NCBI GenBank assembly: GCA_022410635.1
Contig: JAJVDF010000781.1
Location: forward strand, 57,089 to 121,088
Direction: 5' to 3'
Source: Tretioscincus oriximinensis
Lineage: Eukaryota > Chordata > Lepidosauria > Squamata > Gymnophthalmidae
DNA: 64,000 nucleotides
The position numbers and the translations under genes were made by a program. Below the pieces are notes generated by a model, which made no database searches, was not told the origin of the DNA, and saw nothing but the letters and a program-made list of their open reading frames with translations. Position 1 is the stretch's first letter. The number at the start of each line of letters is the position of its first letter. Of the stretch, positions 22,337 through 33,127 are shown piece after piece.

Positions 22337-24158
22337 ATGGAAAACCTACAAAGAACTGCAATCGAAAGAAGCCAGGGAAGAAGGAAATTCTCTCTCTGGT
22401 GCCCCACCCTGGTGCTTATTTTTCTGCAATTAAGTGATTGAAAGTGGGGATTGCGCTTTTTCTGAGCCTTCTAAAGAGATATTCCCTGGTGTCACGGGGG
22501 CAGTGTGCATGCATAATCTGACCTTGGGAGCAAATGAGGTGTGCTTTTAATATTTTTCTGCAATTGCATAATCCTCTTGCCCTGCCCTGCCTTCCTCCAT
22601 TAGATCTGTATGATGTCCACATACAATCTTCCCACTTGATAATGAGCTTTGCTACCACTCAGAAATAATAGCTTTCCTAGAGAAACCCCTTTCCCTAATC
22701 TCAGATACTCTGAGATTGTCCAAAAGGTTACATCTTTCTTCCTCTGCTGAATGCAAAATGAAATCCATCAAAGCCTTGTATGGTATAACATCGCACTTTA
22801 AAATGATACTATCAGATTACCAGTTAACCCATCACACCTGCTTTTGCATACTGCTTCCCACTCACTGCATCCCCTCATCACTATAGTTGGATGTTTCACA
22901 ATAAAGCAATGTGGAGATGAATTTATTTCCAAATATCCAGGCTTAATTGTGGAATATTGTTATAGTGGAATAAATAAGTGATGTGGAGATGCAGCCTGAG
23001 ATGATTTATCTGCTTGAAAAAAGCATCTTATTCAGATAGGTAGAGCAATGCTACTCACACCTAAGCTTTACTCCAGCTTCAGCCCACTTTCAGAATGAAA
23101 AAATGTAAAAGCAAAATGGCAAAGTTTTCTGTTTGATTTTTTGCATTCTCAAACTCAGAAGTATAATCTTTAGTTTAGATAATGTCAAAATTACTACTGA
23201 GTTAACTTCTAAAGATGGTATGAAACTGGGATAAGATTTAGGCATTTCAGATAATCCAGTGAAGCAGTGCACAGGTATCAGGAAAGCAGGAGCAAATATA
23301 CAAATTTTTGGAAACTATGCCTCCCAAAAAAGAAAAAGAAGGGAGAATTAAGCTTCTTTAATTCACCTGCCTGCTCCTGTGTTTCTTTGGGCTGTAAGAG
23401 GGCCTGATCATTAAAAAGGCCTTTTCTGTCCATACTGCTCCTTTTAGATGCATTAGAGAAAACCCAAGCATGTTGGAGTTTGCACCTGTTCTCAGAATAT
23501 GCACGTTCCTAAGTGCTGTGTGTATTCTAAGTACCCAGTAAATGTTAAAGTACAGGGCTAAGAAGTTAATTGTACCATTCAAATGTAAAGTAATTTCTGT
23601 TCTGGACTAGGCCTCTGTCATCTGCTGGCTAATGGGGACCAACAGATGCCCCCTATCTCTCTTAGGCTGCAAACGAATTGCCCATTAACACGCACAGAAC
23701 ACCGAATCCAAAGTTCACCGTTTGGCTTGTGTTACCATAAAACCAGGCTTGGAAATGCTGCAGTGTCGCTCTAAACGCACACCACATGTTTCTGCTCCTC
23801 AGTTCATGGTGAAACTGTGCAGTCGCTTTTGTTTTTTGTAATTCATGCTATGGCATTCTCCATTTTAAAGGTTTGTATTTCTTTTATAAACTTACCAGAA
23901 ATCCCAGAGGGAGGGGGGAAGAGAAAGGCCTGGGCAGGGGCGTGGCTTCCTGAATCCCTGTTTGGGAGGGGGCATGGCTGGAGGAGCCAGCCAATGGGGC
24001 CTCGAATAGCCTGCTGGTCAGCAGATAAAAGGGAAGCACACCAGGGCTACAGGTCTTTCTGTCGAGGAATATTTGTGGTGTAGCAGAGGGTCCGCTTCTG
24101 ATCTGCCTCAGAGGAAGGGGGGGAAGTGTATGGTGGCCTGGAAGAGTCAAAGTGGAGG
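22337..24158. other. Unassigned interval; MITE-like end and promoter-like sequence at the right side
   Basis: At about 22905-23000 the sequence ATAAAGCAATGTGGAGATG, AATATCCAGG, GGAATAAATAAG and GATGTGGAGATGCAGCCTGAG resembles 51005-51095, suggesting a shared MITE right end. At about 23990-24035 a CCAAT motif (AGCCAATGGGG) precedes a TATA-like AGATAAAAGG, possibly from an older LTR interrupted by the ERV. Confidence 0.35.
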
Positions 24159-24164
24159 CTTGAC

Positions 24165-24928
24165 TGTTGGGGTTAGCCATGTGGGACATATATTAATTGG
24201 CATTAATATATTTGATATAAAATATACTTGGATTGACCTTTGCTAGCCAAAGTGAGGCCTGCATGGAAATTTTGAAAAAATCTCTGGTCACCCCACCCCA
24301 GGAGTAAACAGGAACAGCTAAATCACCCTTCCTGTCCAGAGGGCATATCTTGCTCAAGAAACCTTGCCAGACTGAATGGATTAATGACAACCATCATGGC
24401 AAAGAGGCAATCTTTGTTTACCAAGCCATGCACCTGGGCTGAAGCCATCAGCCTGATAGTGGCCTGGAGGTAAACCATTTAAGACCATTAAGACCATCTC
24501 TCCTGTGGGTGAGTCACTGGGTTCCTGTACTTAGGAATAATGGCAAGGGCAAACAATGGCTAAGAGCGTCCATCCTGTATCTCACCACCATACCATATTT
24601 GGCATTTCCTGACCAGGCTGCACCTCCTTGGGAGGAGAGAAACGCGTCACACAGGTGTTACAACCTGGGTCCACCCTGGCCCACGTGTGCTGTACCATCC
24701 CCTTTTTTGACATCACTGAATCTATCCATGCCTTCTGATTTGAGGTCAATAAAAGACGGTGCACACTGTTATTCTGGAGTGACTCAAAACCCTGTGAGCG
24801 CTCCTGGATCACTTCTGAACCCAAGCTACGTTGTCCGTGTGAATCTCTTTACACGTGTCTGCACGCATTGGATCCAGCTACCTTAGGCAAGCTAAGGAGC
24901 CGAATAATGGGCAAGCGAACCCCCATTA
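24165..24928 (+). repeat. 5' LTR of the ERV
   Basis: 764 bp, beginning TGTTGGGGTTAGCC and ending ACCCCCATTA. It differs from the 3' LTR at 19 positions (hand count, about 2.5%) with no indel. AATAAA lies at 24748-24753, marking the R region. The ends are TG...TA rather than the usual TG...CA, but the 6-bp target duplication supports these limits. A TATA-like box is not clear. Confidence 0.93.
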
Positions 24929-24931
24929 TTG

Positions 24932-24951
24932 TGGTGTAACCCAACGTGATT
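24932..24951 (+). promoter_or_regulatory. Primer-binding site, tRNA-Trp-like
   Basis: TGGTGTAACCCAACGTGATT starts three bases after the 5' LTR. It resembles the complement of a tRNA-Trp 3' end (TGG plus a CCC and an ACGTGATT block) with a one-base insertion and a few mismatches. tRNA-Trp is the primer used by avian alpharetroviruses (established knowledge). The tRNA assignment is moderate. Confidence 0.6.
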
Positions 24952-25074
24952 CTGATCAGGCACATGTTCATCACGGTGGTGCTAGTCAGGCAGAATACGT
25001 TCTCTGGGTCCAGGTATTCGGGAGTCGGCGGCCACTCTTCTGGAACTGCTGGTATTAGAAGTGAAACGAAAACC

Positions 25075-26715
25075 ATGGGCGGGGCTAAGTCTAAAGGAGT
25101 AGACTCACTTGTGGTCAGAGATGTTGATCCGGGCGGTCAAGGTAGGGATATGGTTTTTACAAGAAACCGATCCAGGTAATTCAGTCAGTGAGAAAAAGCT
25201 GAAAAAGTTTTTTCTAAAAGTCTTCACTGCGTCTCCGTGGTTCCAGAAGGCTCTAGAGCAGAAGAACCTAAGTAATGATCTTGAGGGATTATTTAGTGTG
25301 GCAGAAGACTGTAAAGGGTAGGAATGGATCTGTTCTGCAGATCCAAAGTCAAGGAAGAACTCTGGTTCACTTGGCAGTTATTCCTCAGGGCTATTTTAAA
25401 GCGGGAAGCCCTGAGGGACCCCTCGAGATACGAAGACATCTCGGGTAGAAAAGTCCCAATAAATGGGTTGGACGCTAGTGTTAGTGATCTGGAGCCGGGA
25501 TCAGAGACCCACGGGAGTGCTCTGATGGAGGAAAGGGAACCCCACAAAGTTTTAAAGCCCATTGTCGTTCATGTTGCTGCTGCGCTACCGGCACAGCTAC
25601 CCGCTGCCCAAAGTGCTGAAGCAACACGGCCGTCTGAAGCGGATATTTCAGATGAAGAAAGTGATGAGAGAGCTATGTCCGTTAAAGGCACAGTTGCACA
25701 AAGCTTCTTTGACGCCGCACAGAGAGGGGAAAATCTAGTGGACACTGATTGGGCCCTTGGGGGACCTTGAGCCTTCCCGGTAGTAGAGGTTTCCAGGCAG
25801 GGAGCAGTAGCTCAGGAGCACATTCCCCTTCCTTTCACCACCATCCGCGATCTTGGGAGGGCAGTCAAGGAATGCGGAATCAGATCCAATTATGTATTGG
25901 GTCTGATCGAGTCTTTGGGGAGAGTGCATCATATGCTCCCTGTAGATTGGAAGGATTTATTCCATGTAATCTTGACTCCCAGCCAAAACTCCATGTGGGA
26001 TTATGAGTTTAAAGCTGCCCTGTGCAGCCAGGTAACTCGAGTCTTGACTTTAAACAGGCTTTATGGAGATGGGAGGTATGCCACCACCAATGATCAGCTA
26101 GGAACCCCAGAAGAGACCTTCCCTATTATCAGTCAGGCTGCGCTCAGGGCCTTGAGACGTGTTCCAGACTCTGGGGTCCCCACTAAGTCTTTCTCGTCCA
26201 TAAGACAAAGCAATGAGGAGGCTTACCTGAAGTTTATAGATACCTTAAGGGAGGCTATCTATTGTCAGGTAGATGATCCTACTGCCCAAGCAGAACTGCT
26301 TAAAAAGCTGGCATATGAGAATGCCAATGATGATTGCAGGCTAGCCTTGGAAGCAGTTGTGAGGCAGGATGGTTATACCCTGGTCGAGATGATTAAAGCT
26401 TGCCAAAGTGTAGGAAGCCATAACTATAAAATGAATCTTCTTGCTGGCACTTTAAACCAAGCCCAGAAGGAGAACAGGCCCCCTCCACGGTGTGGTTTTT
26501 GCTCAAAAACTGGTCACCGTTGGAAAGAGTGCAGAGCCAGGATAAATGGGACTAGGAAGAAAGGGAATGATACAGGAGAAGGGAGATGTGATGTCTGTGG
26601 TGATCCAGACCACGTGGCATCCAGTTGCCCTCAGAAGACCATGCCACCTTTGTTAGATCTGGCCTGCCTGGAGGATAAGGAAAATTATTTTCCTCAGGAA
26701 ACTGTGCCAGGTTAA
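25075..26715 (+). pseudogene. gag: ERV gag (matrix, capsid, nucleocapsid), disrupted
   Basis: The start at 25075 is chosen because it begins MGGAKSKG, an N-myristoylation signal (Gly2, Ser6) typical of a matrix domain. The first frame stops at 25177-25179. Matrix-like sequence continues in a second frame to 25321, and the first frame resumes from about 25324, so two compensating frame breaks are present. One further in-frame stop, TGA, lies at 25768-25770. After an acidic linker (SDISDEESDE) the capsid region runs from about 25771, with a DW...F...L pattern near 25947 and a major-homology-like block IRQSNEEAYLKF near 26200. Two CX2CX4HX4C zinc knuckles end the protein: Cys codons at 26491 to 26530 and at 26587 to 26626. 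The final stop is TAA at 26713-26715. Known role of the family: virion core assembly and RNA packaging. Confidence 0.9.
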
Positions 26716-28495
26716 ATGTGCTCTAAATCTGTATGCCTGCATGTTTTCTCCCTATCTGTTGTTTTTTCTTGTCCTTTTTCCCTTTTCAAAGTCAATTGAA
26801 AAAGCCACGTGTTAAAATTCCTTTATTTCTAAGCAGTGGCCATTTTCTTTTTCTTCTTCTTGCCTGCCTTGACCCTCCATCTTAGGAAAAGGGGGGCTCC
26901 TTCCTTCTTTCTATATGTTCTGTCCCCAGCTTAAGCTCAGTCAAGCAAAATTGCTACATAGAACCAGCTTTGTACATGCTTATTGTTCCTTTTTCCCTTC
27001 CTTCTCTCCAAAAAATGCTATCTCAACCTTTTCCTATTTAAGGCTTGTTTAAATTCTATCAGCTACTGGCATTCATTAGAGGGAAAAGAGCCCTGAATGG
27101 CTTTTTCTAGACTACAGTAGCCATAAACACTGTTTTTATTCCTGTTTCTATTTTTATTCAGCTTAGTTTTGCTATATAACCATTTCTAGCTGGTTAATGG
27201 ACGTTTTGTAGCTTTAGTGTTTATTCTGCTTCTAAGTTTCATTTCTGCTGCTTTTCTATTTATACCACTCTAAATATTCCTGCTTTTTGGCAAGGACTTG
27301 GGAGAAAATAGTTCTCCAATGCTATCTTGTTTTCTAAAGCTTTAGTAATTATTAGTGTTTGTCTGATTCCTAAGTTGTGTTTCTATCTGCTTTTATACGC
27401 TCTGATATCTTCATTAGTTTCCATGGAAAACAGGTTTTAGCCAGCCTGCTATCCAGCTCTTCCTCCACACACACATTCTAGTGTGTCTATCATTTTGAAA
27501 GAATATTAGTTTATCTCCTTTTGCATCCAGTATTATTGTGCTTTTATTATTTTCATTTAGCTTAAAATACTTAGTTTAAATTAGCTTGTGTTATTAATAT
27601 TGGTAATATTGGAAAGTCTATTGGCTAGTGTGTAGAAGTTACTTTTCCAGCCTATGGTTTCAACATTGGCAGTTTACTGTTATTTTACATTCTTGTTTAA
27701 CCTCTCTAGTTTCTTTTATTTCAAATAGTCACTTGGTTAAGCCTTCATTCCTTCTTTGATGGTGTGTGTGTGCAACGTATTGGCTGAGCCTTGGGAATGG
27801 TTTTCTGCCAGCCACGTGGGGAAATGCTGCATCTGAGAAATTAACTTTGAAGGACCCCAGTACCAAGGGAGGGGCTGGGCCAAGGACAGAATATTTACAG
27901 AAGCAAGATGAGCCTGGGAGATGTTTTGTACCAGCTTGCCTGCCTTGTCTAAGACTCTATTTGCTTCATTTCATGGAACCTTTCCAGCGCTTAAAAGGAC
28001 TTTGCAAAGTAAAAAGTCCACATGGAGCCTTTTGCTGCTTGACCTTTTTCCTGTGGCTCCTGGGCCCCCACCAATCGGGCCCTCACCATTCAAGCCTGCT
28101 GGAAAAGCTTTCAGCTGATGTGCCTTATTAAAAGAACGTTATGTAATTACTGCATTATTATTTGGTTTATAACTGTATTTTGAGGGAAAAATATGTTATT
28201 CCTTGCTTTATTTTATTGTATTAATTGAAATGCCTTTATAGTTTTGTAAGCTGTATTTTCGTATTGCGTTTATTTTTTAGAGTTGTATTTTTAGGGAAAA
28301 AGCGTTTTTCATTTATTGTTTATTTGCTGTAACCTTTATATGCTTTATAGTGATAAGTTGTATTTTTGTATTGCTTTATTGCCAAAATGTGCTGTTTTGA
28401 CATAGAAGATAATAAGGAAAAGATTGCTAAGGATATTGATACTGTAAATATCTGATGATATCTTTGTTCAAATACCTATTTTTAAAGGGTATTGA
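26716..28495 (+). other. AT-rich noncoding spacer inside the ERV, in place of pro-pol-env
   Basis: About 1.8 kb of T-rich sequence with no protease, polymerase or integrase similarity visible in any frame. The longest frame (27766-28131, 121 codons) has no known domain. It contains imperfect internal repeats: a unit of about 109 bp starting near 28173 (CTGTATTTTGAGGGAAAA) recurs near 28282 (GTTGTATTTTTAGGGAAAA), and phrases around AGCTTTAGT recur at about 27210 and 27340. This replaces the roughly 5 kb expected between gag and the end of env. Confidence 0.75.
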
Positions 28496-28756
28496 GATTC
28501 GTTGTGGGACTGGCTGCCAAGCCTGAAATGGGTGAAATTGATTGTACAAATTGTTGTATTGATTATTGGTATCTCTTGGTTGATGTGTCTCTGTGCGCAG
28601 TGTGTTCCTTTAATCTTCAAGTTGAAGTCAGCCTGTTGTCCAAAATTGAATCCTAGCAATAGAGAACATCTGGCAATTGAACTCAGAACTTTCTCGCCTT
28701 TCAAAAAATTAAAAAAGGGGGAATTGTTGGGATTAGCCATGTGGGACATATATTAA
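28496..28756 (+). pseudogene. env: ERV env transmembrane-subunit C-terminal remnant
   Basis: The frame follows an upstream stop at 28493-28495 and reads DSLWDWLPSLKW, then a hydrophobic run of about 20 residues (IVQIVVLIIGISWLM), then a Cys-rich juxtamembrane segment (CLCAQC) and a basic tail with KLK and CC. A Trp-rich pre-membrane motif, membrane anchor and short Cys-rich cytoplasmic tail next to the polypurine tract is the layout of retroviral TM proteins. The surface subunit and fusion region are absent. The frame runs on into the 3' LTR. The identification rests on position and architecture, not on a database match. Confidence 0.65.
28711..28724 (+). promoter_or_regulatory. Polypurine tract of the ERV
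   Basis: AAAAAAGGGGGAA followed by T lies directly before the 3' LTR start TGTTGGGATT. This is the plus-strand primer site expected for reverse transcription. Confidence 0.88.
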
Positions 28757-29488
28757 TTGGCATTAATATATTTGATATAAAATATACTTGGATTGACCTT
28801 TGCTAGCCAAAGTGAGGCCTACATGGAAATTTTGAAAAAATCTCTGGTCACCCCACTCCAGGAGTAAACAGGAACAGCTAAATCACCCTTCCTGTCCTGA
28901 GGGCATATCTTGCTCAAGAAACCTTGCCAGACTGAATGGATTAATGACACCCATCATGGCAAAGAGGCAATCTTTGTTTACCAAGCTGTGCACCTGGGCT
29001 GAAGCCATCAGCCTGATAGTGGCCTGGAGGTAAACCATTTAAGACCATTAAGAACATTTCTCCTGTGGGTGAGTCACTAGGTTCCTGTACTTAGGAATAA
29101 TGGCAAGGGCAAACAATGGCTAAGAGGGTCCATCCTGTATCTCACCACCATACCATATTTGGCATTTCCTGACCAGGCTGCACCTCCTTGGGAGGAGAGA
29201 AACGCGTCACACAGGTGTCACAACCTGGGTCCACCCTGGCCCACGTGTGCTGTACCATCCCCTTTTTTGACATCACTGAATCTATCCACGCCTTCTGATT
29301 TGAGGTCAATAAAAGACGGTGCACACTGTTATTCTGGAGTGACTCATAACCCTGTGAGCGCTCCTGGATCACTTCTGAACCCAAGCTATGTTGTCCGTGT
29401 GAATCTCTTTACACGTGTCTGCACGCATTGGATCCAGCTACCTTAGACAAGCTAAGGAGCCCAATAATGGGCAGGCGAAACCCCATTA
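28725..29488 (+). repeat. 3' LTR of the ERV
   Basis: 764 bp, in register with the 5' LTR at an offset of exactly 4560. AATAAA is at 29308-29313. It begins TGTTGGGATTAGCC and ends ACCCCATTA, followed by the duplication CTTGAC at 29489-29494. Confidence 0.93.
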
Positions 29489-29494
29489 CTTGAC

Positions 29495-29910
29495 TTGGGG
29501 CTAAAACAAATAAATAGACATTGTGACTGTCTCTTTAAGTTCTAGAAACAAAGGTTGCTCTTGCTGGGAGTTTGAGCTTGAGTCAGCCTTACTTTAGAAA
29601 AGCCGAAACTTTATTATTCTTATCTTTCTTTCTATTTCTTATTTGTTAACAATAAACTTGTTATTTGTTTCAATTCAAATATCTCTTTCTTTCTTTTGTT
29701 TATGTAACAACACTAAATAAGCAGCTACTGGTGAGGGCTGGGAATAAAGCCCCATCACTGAGGTAAACGCAGAGACCCTGTGTAGGCCTGAAGATATTAC
29801 TGTTGTTCCAAGCAGTCGTGGGTGCTGGCTTGGGCAACAAGGAGAATATTGTGGCACCCCTAGCTGGGAGGGTCATCTAATTGTGGGGCCCTCAAGTAGG
29901 GGTCGCCACA
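29495..29910 (+). repeat. Older LTR-like remnant next to the ERV
   Basis: Contains ACAATAAACTTG (about 29649), a T-rich segment and TGGCACCCCTAGCTGGG at about 29852 that might be a primer-binding site. At 29850-29862 TGTGGCACCCCTA is the near reverse complement of 29897-29910 (TAGGGGTCGCCACA). Together with the CCAAT/TATA-like sequence upstream of the ERV (23990-24035) it may be one older LTR split by the ERV insertion. The limits are not established. Confidence 0.3.
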
Positions 29911-31394
29911 CATGCCAATTGAACTTTGACGACACACATCAGTTAACAAAAGTGAGCTAGCGAGTGCCTCTTTTGTTTGGAATTCCCTCCTGGTTCAGCT
30001 ACTTTCCTCCCTCCTCTGGAAAAACAGGTTCTTCCTGTTACTGAAGACAAGGCTTGCCTCTGTCCATCTGTCTCCCCTCACCTTCAGTAATCAGTCACTG
30101 GGAGGGAAGGAAAGGTGGGTGGAAAGAAGGAAGGAAAGAAGGAAAGAAAGGAGGGAAGATTGGAGGGCAGAGATGGAGGTAGGAGGTAGGAGAAGAGATT
30201 GAAGTTGCCTAAGGATGCCCCCCCCCCGATCCTTGCTGCCACCCTCGCTTCCTACTCCAGTGCAAATCCCTGCTTTTAGCTGCTTCAAATTGTGAAGAGC
30301 CGAACAAGCGAGGGAGCTGGATGGAGGGCTTTTTAGTTCACATTCCTTCAGCTGCTTGCTTGCCCCCCTCCCTTCCCAGAAGGCTTCCTGTGGGACAGAT
30401 TTGAGCACTCGTACTGTGCCCAAATCTAAAATGGGGACTGAAACCTGGAGTGGATGCTGAGGTAGGTTTTGTTGCATTTTTAGCTGTCACTTCATTTTCA
30501 GTTTGGAATTCTTAATTCCATTTTCCATTCAGTTTAAAAGTTCCAATGCGACTGCAGCCTTAGGATGCATCCACATGTGCATTTTTCACACTATAATAAT
30601 GTGATTATGGGAGGAGGTTGCTTCATATGATTGTGGTGATCTAGCAGTGGTAACACTATTTTTACATTTTTTCCTAATAGTACATCTATGCTATTTTTGT
30701 AGTGCAACACAGTCTTTGCTCAGTTACAGACACATGCAGAACTTCCTGTAAGTGCTGCCAAGAATTTAAGAATGGCTTTAAGATTTGAAACTACAGGGCA
30801 TTGAGTTGCATAGGAAAAAGGAGTAGTCATGAATAGAAAAACCTCTATCAACTTTCAAAATTTGGGTGAGTTTAAAGGTGAGGTTTTTCCTTAGAATTCA
30901 CTCGCCTGGCAACAAAGAGCCAGCAACCAATGATAGAAAAGATACAGTTCAACCAATTGCAAAGAAGGAATTGCACCAGGAATTCAAATTCAATTTATGA
31001 GAAGAGAGATAACTTATTTGTGCATTTGGGGAAAGGGTAAGGCTTTTATAAAATAATATACAGAAGTAGTGCTACAAAAAGCAAAAAATATGCTAATTTG
31101 GTTTGAATATACTGATTTTTTTATTGTATAGGGTGGTACAGAAATGCAAATAAATAAATAAAAACAAATAAATAAATAAATGGATGGGTGGATGGATGTA
31201 CACTTGGTCTGCCTTGACTGCCAAGATAGTGTCATATCCCAGAAGAAGCATATTCTTTAAAGGGCTCCACAGTTGCATCAAATGTGCATTCTGAAACTTG
31301 AAGGATATGCAGAAAGCATAGCCCATAGCCTATCTGGTTTATTGTTATAGCTGCTGGATTCAGGCAATCCTGGGATTCTTGGGAAGTTGTACTC
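29911..31394. other. Unassigned interval with GGAA microsatellite
   Basis: An imperfect (GGAA/GAAA)n tract occupies about 30098-30165. At 31120-31185 GTATAGGGTGGTACAGAAAT followed by (AAAT)n resembles a LINE-type 3' tail on the plus strand. No gene recognised. Confidence 0.5.
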
Positions 31395-32195
31395 TAAGGG
31401 TGCGTTCACACAACGAGCTAAAAACAGGAATAAATGTATATTCCGGAATATAGCAAATGCCTATCCCTTCACAACACGAAGCTGTATTCCGGAATATACA
31501 ATGCCGTGTCTGTTCACACTTGAATTCTCACAATAAGCAGCCGGCTCCTTCCAGCCAGCCCAGCCGACCTCCACCCCAGTGGAGCTGGCTGTGTGTTCCT
31601 GCCTGGAGATCGGCTCTGCAAAAGCAAGGGGAACATTGACAGACATCCTGTCAACAACATCCTCAGCAGCCCCCAAAAGCAAGCAGAGGCAGGCTAGAGG
31701 AAATTCTGCCGAAGCAAATGGCTGCGTTCTGCTGACCCTATCTGCAGAACATAGCTGTCTCTGCCTCCTCTGCTTTGGCAGAATTTCCTATAGCCTGCCC
31801 TCTGTCAAAGTTCCCCTTGCTTTTGCAGATCTGATTTCCAGGCAGGAACTCTCCAAGAAGTCCTGTCAACCTCCCCACCTCCTCCTCAGCAGCCTCCAAA
31901 AGCTGGCAGAAGCAGGCTAGAGGAAATTCTGCCAAAGCAGAGGAGGTGGAGGCGGCTGCGTTCTGCTGGCCCCATCCATACGGGGATGAAGGGGATTGGC
32001 TACGAGATGCCAGAGGTTGGTTGCGAGATTTCGGACTTTCTCCACAATTATTCCTGATTATCCCAGCAATAGTTTATTGTGGAATAAATGGCCTTTGTTG
32101 CAGAAGTTTTACTGGTACATGCTTAACACGTGTGACACAACCTTCATAATGTCGCTATAAATGAGGCATAAAATAGTTGTGTGAACGCACCCTAA
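31395..32195. mobile_element. Harbinger-like foldback MITE with internal +/-/+ modules
   Basis: The element spans 31398-32192 (795 bp). Its ends GGGTGCGTTCACACAAC and GTTGTGTGAACGCACCC are perfect 17-bp inverted repeats, flanked by TAA on both sides (31395-31397 and 32193-32195), a 3-bp TWA-type target as in PIF/Harbinger elements (inference). Inside, the module from GTTCCTGCCTGGAGATCGG (31595) to the GGAAATTCTGCC phrase (about 31710) recurs inverted at 31761-31849. Its second half recurs in direct orientation at about 31861-31965. No transposase is visible. Confidence 0.8.
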
Positions 32196-33127
32196 GACTT
32201 CCATGCTAAAACAAAAAGAAAAATTATTACAGGCACAAATAGCAAAATTTGAGAATAGGGATGTTCCAAAATAACTAGTCAGCTAAATCCATTGCCCAGC
32301 TAAAAAAGTGCCTTACTTGTCAGCATCTAAAAATAATTTTGCCTCTTAATACCTATTTCTCATTCGTGCTACAAACCTAACAATTTTGTCTTCTTGCCTC
32401 TATTATTATGAAAATCCAAACCCAATAGTTATTGGAAATCCCTAGCTAACAAAGCCAGGATTTTTAAAGGTATTTTTTGATCTATAAACAGCCTATGCTT
32501 GTCTTTACTGACAGGTTAATGCTAAGCTCACGTGCTTGCTTATCTCAGGGCCTCCTTAAATAATATATAGCTTGTCTCCATGGCAACTCTCTTTTGCCTC
32601 TTGTCTCAAACCAAATGCAACAGCATCTGTTTGCCTCCCTGACAGGCCAAGCATTCTCTTTTTAACAGGGAGCAGGGAGTGGATCCTAAACAGTGTTGTA
32701 AGGCAGAGATGCCTTGAAAGAAAAGGGACACTAGTTCAGTGACAGAGCATAAGAGTGACAATTTTAAAAAATAGATTAATAAGACTTGTTCACACTTACC
32801 TATTGCTGGGAACCACGATCACAACGAAGGGTGCTGCACACAGGGCAAGAATGCTGGTGCTGAAAGGGTGGGGTGACAGCACTGAAAAGGTGCTGGAGGG
32901 AGTTGGGCTCGCCCTTGTCTGATTCTAGAAGCCAGAAAAACATCCTCCATGTGCAACAATTTCAATGCAACATGGGAAACCACTGGATAGGGAGGTATGG
33001 TAGTCCTGCTGAATTTTTTTGCCCCAGTTGCAAAAAATAATAATATCTCATAAAATCATACAGATACCTCAGCCCTATTTAGTGATGAAAGATTGGAGAA
33101 TCTTTTCTATAGAAAGAAAATGCCTTA
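32196..33127. other. Unassigned interval
   Basis: No gene or repeat recognised. Confidence 0.4.

Larger units (their letters stand above)
24159..29494 (+). mobile_element. Class II-type endogenous retrovirus, gag-only and apparently non-autonomous
   Basis: The provirus occupies 24165-29488 between perfect 6-bp target duplications CTTGAC (24159-24164 and 29489-29494). It has two LTRs of equal length (764 bp), a primer-binding site three bases after the 5' LTR, a disrupted gag, a 1.8-kb noncoding spacer, an env transmembrane remnant and a polypurine tract next to the 3' LTR. A 6-bp duplication, a capsid of alpha/beta-retroviral layout and two CCHC knuckles point to class II (ERV2-like). No protease, reverse transcriptase (no YxDD-type motif) or integrase sequence is visible. 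It is an ancient genomic copy with frameshifts and stops and cannot encode a complete virus. Confidence 0.93.

Noticed and set aside
24509..24886. ORFs of 80-125 codons repeated at 24.5 and 29.2 kb
   Set aside because: They are the same LTR sequence read twice, not genes.
26716..28495. Spacer as a captured host gene or decayed pol
   Set aside because: No domain, splice pattern or polymerase motif was recognised; kept only as a noncoding spacer.
30098..30165. CRISPR-like periodic repeat
   Set aside because: It is an imperfect GGAA microsatellite without spacers; no CRISPR array exists in the window.
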